Assembly (NCBI RefSeq): GCF_021018895.1
Contig: NC_079366.1
Location: 21,623,896-21,687,895 of the forward strand
Source of the DNA: Seriola aureovittata
Taxonomy: Eukaryota > Chordata > Actinopteri > Carangiformes > Carangidae
DNA length: 64,000 nt
Direction: 5' to 3'
The translations under genes were made by a program, and so were the position numbers. Each line of letters starts with the position of its first letter. The first letter of the stretch is position 1. The notes under the pieces are model-generated. The model saw only the letters and a list, made by a program, of their open reading frames with translations. It had not been told where the DNA came from and did not search any database. Of the stretch, positions 62,545 through 64,000 are shown one piece after another.

Positions 62545-64000
62545 ATGGGCATTTTACGGCCCGCGGGCCAGACCCGGCCCGTGGGCTGTCTCAGTCCGGC
62601 CCGCGACATCCACAGAGGTGAAAAGTGCTATACGATCTGTTGCGTGTCAGGATGTTTGGAGAAATTCAACCTGCCATGGATTAAATTACTGAACGTGACA
62701 ACTGATGGATCTCCGAACCTCACCGGTAAAAACGTCGGGCTTTTGCGGAGGATACAGGACCGGGTGAAAGATGACAATCCCAACTCAGATTTGATTTTCC
62801 TACACTGCATCATTCACCAAGAATCCCTGTGTAAATCTGTGTTGCAACTGGATCATGTCACCAAAACGGTGGTAAAACTCGTAAACTTAATCCGGGCCCG
62901 AGGGCTCAACCACCGCCAGTTTATTCAGCTGCTGGAGGAAAGTGGAGCAGAGCACACGCACGTGCTGTACCACTCCAATGTTCGCTGGCTGAGCCTGAGA
63001 AAGGTGCTTCATCGTGTGTGGGAGTTGAGAGGAGAGATCATGACGTTTCTGGGGAATGTAGGTAAAGCAGACGAGTTTACCGAGTTGCAAGACTTGGATT
63101 GGATGTGTGACTTTGCATTTGGGGTGGATGTACTGAGCCATCTAAATGACCTAAATGTGAAGTTACAGGGGAAGAACGCATTTGTGCATGAGCTGTATTC
63201 ACACGTGACAGCGTTCAAAGCCAAGCTGATCCTGTTTTCTCGACATATGAGCAACAAGTGTTTCACACATTTCCCAACGCTGGCTACACTGAATGTGCCA
63301 CCCCGCCACACTGACAGATACTCCACTACTCTGACACACCTCCACACTGAGTTCAACCGCCGTTTCTCTGACTTTGAGAAGATTAATGCAGAACTGGAGC
63401 TGGTGTCCACTCCCTTCTCATTCGACAGCGAGAAAGCGCCCCCAGATGTGCAACTCGAACTGATTGACATCCAGTGCGATCTGATTCTGAAAGAGAAGTT
63501 CAGCACCTCCACACTGGACAGCTTCTATGGTGCACTGAACGAAATGCAGTTCCCGAACCTGCGCAGGCATGCACGAAGGATGCTTGTTTTGTTTGGCTCC
63601 ACCTATGTCTGCGAACAAACATTTTCCGTGATGAACTATAACAAGTCACGTTACAGATCACGTCACATCTGTCCTCTGTGTTGCGCATTGCAACATCACA
63701 CATGACGCCAGACTTTGATGATCTTGCAAAGGGAGGTGACCGTCTGCATTGTTCCCATTAACTGACAACCCTTACTCCGCGTGTGCACAAAGCTGCGAAT
63801 ATGTACACAGACAGTGGAGACATACAAGGGTCCATCCGAACTTTTTGGAGCTTCACGGATACAGAGACAATGTGTACACTATCAATCGGCAGCAAGATAA
63901 CTGCCAGAGTTGTTAAAACAGTGTGAGTATTAAAAAACAGTGTCTATTGTTTTTCTGATGAGCATTCAATGCAATAATTTAGTTACAACAGTTGGATGCA
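62545..64000 (+). mobile_element. hAT transposon, GTF2IRD2/ZBED-like, 5'-deleted transposase with C-terminal frameshift
   Basis: The left end holds the GC-rich terminal motif of a Charlie-type hAT, with the perfect palindrome GGCCCGCGGGCC at 62558-62569. Roughly 80 bp later the sequence enters the middle of a transposase. LLNVTTDGSPNLTGK carries the second catalytic Asp, then come LHCIIHQESLC, NHRQFIQLLEE, NVRWLSLRKVL and RFSDFEKINAELEL. The C-terminal dimerisation block is FGSTYVCEQTFSVMN (about 63590-63635). The N-terminal BED finger and the first catalytic Asp are missing. Just after RYRSR (about 63660) a small deletion shifts frame: the open frame ends 63705, while the family's own tail (HLSSVLRIATSHMTPDFDDL) continues in another frame to the stop at 63759-63761. 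Codons before about 62630 belong to flank and terminus. The right terminus lies beyond the window. Confidence 0.85.

Noticed and set aside
63009..63512. 167-codon minus-strand frame
   Set aside because: It is the shadow of the hAT transposase reading frame on the plus strand.
1..64000. CRISPR array, operon, phage or bacterial defence system
   Set aside because: No spaced direct repeats, no prokaryotic gene order, and all recognised elements are vertebrate.

Overview
This window reads as nuclear DNA of a bony fish, most likely a percomorph teleost. That assignment rests on recognised repeat families: a tRNA-derived SINE, several LINE clades, Tc1-like and hAT transposons, a retroviral-type solo LTR, many long CA/GT microsatellites, and several interspersed repeats that I know from percomorph genomes. 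It is eukaryotic: there are no operons, ribosome binding sites or bacterial-type genes. The DNA is AT-rich and no host protein-coding gene can be called with confidence. The only long open frame (433 codons, 62404-63705) is a degraded hAT transposase. The next longest frame (150 codons) has no recognisable domain and is about what chance gives in 64 kb. The window is therefore best described as a gene desert, or possibly a very large intron.

Layout. 1-5.6 kb: a possible terminal exon on the minus strand (about 1.0-1.2 kb, weak), an internally deleted hAT relic (2.2-3.2 kb) carrying a broken BED zinc finger, and a short MITE end. 5.6-22.4 kb: an antisense LINE reverse-transcriptase tail, then mostly unique AT-rich DNA with microsatellites. 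An intact SINE with a perfect 17-bp target duplication lies at 19.85-20.09 kb. 22.4-27.5 kb: an antisense LINE relic running from endonuclease to RT C-terminus but lacking the polymerase catalytic core, followed by three interspersed repeats. 27.5-34.6 kb: mostly unique sequence. A compound microsatellite here abuts an internally deleted Tc1-like element, and a second copy of the 25.1-kb repeat follows. 34.6-45 kb: unique sequence with a strong 22-bp-stem hairpin. 45-50.6 kb: head-to-head degraded AT-rich repeats, a complex inverted-repeat structure (47.2-48.6 kb) and a MITE. 50.6-54 kb: an antisense Tx1/L1-type LINE (ORF1 zinc knuckle and endonuclease) beside a sense-strand LINE RT fragment of another kind. 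54-61.3 kb: unique sequence with a Tc1 N-terminal fragment and a second copy of the 2.2-kb hAT family. 61.3-64 kb: a probable solo LTR and a hAT element whose 5' end lies next to a mid-transposase ORF that loses frame near its C-terminus.

How the parts relate: there is no pathway here. The content is a record of transposition, internal deletion and decay. The most interesting non-transposon signal is a pair of related segments of about 105 bp, in the same orientation and 15 kb apart (about 15.0 and 30.0 kb); they could be a duplicated regulatory element or an ancient dispersed repeat. I found no convincing previously undescribed biological system. Every family assignment is from recognition of sequence patterns, without database search.
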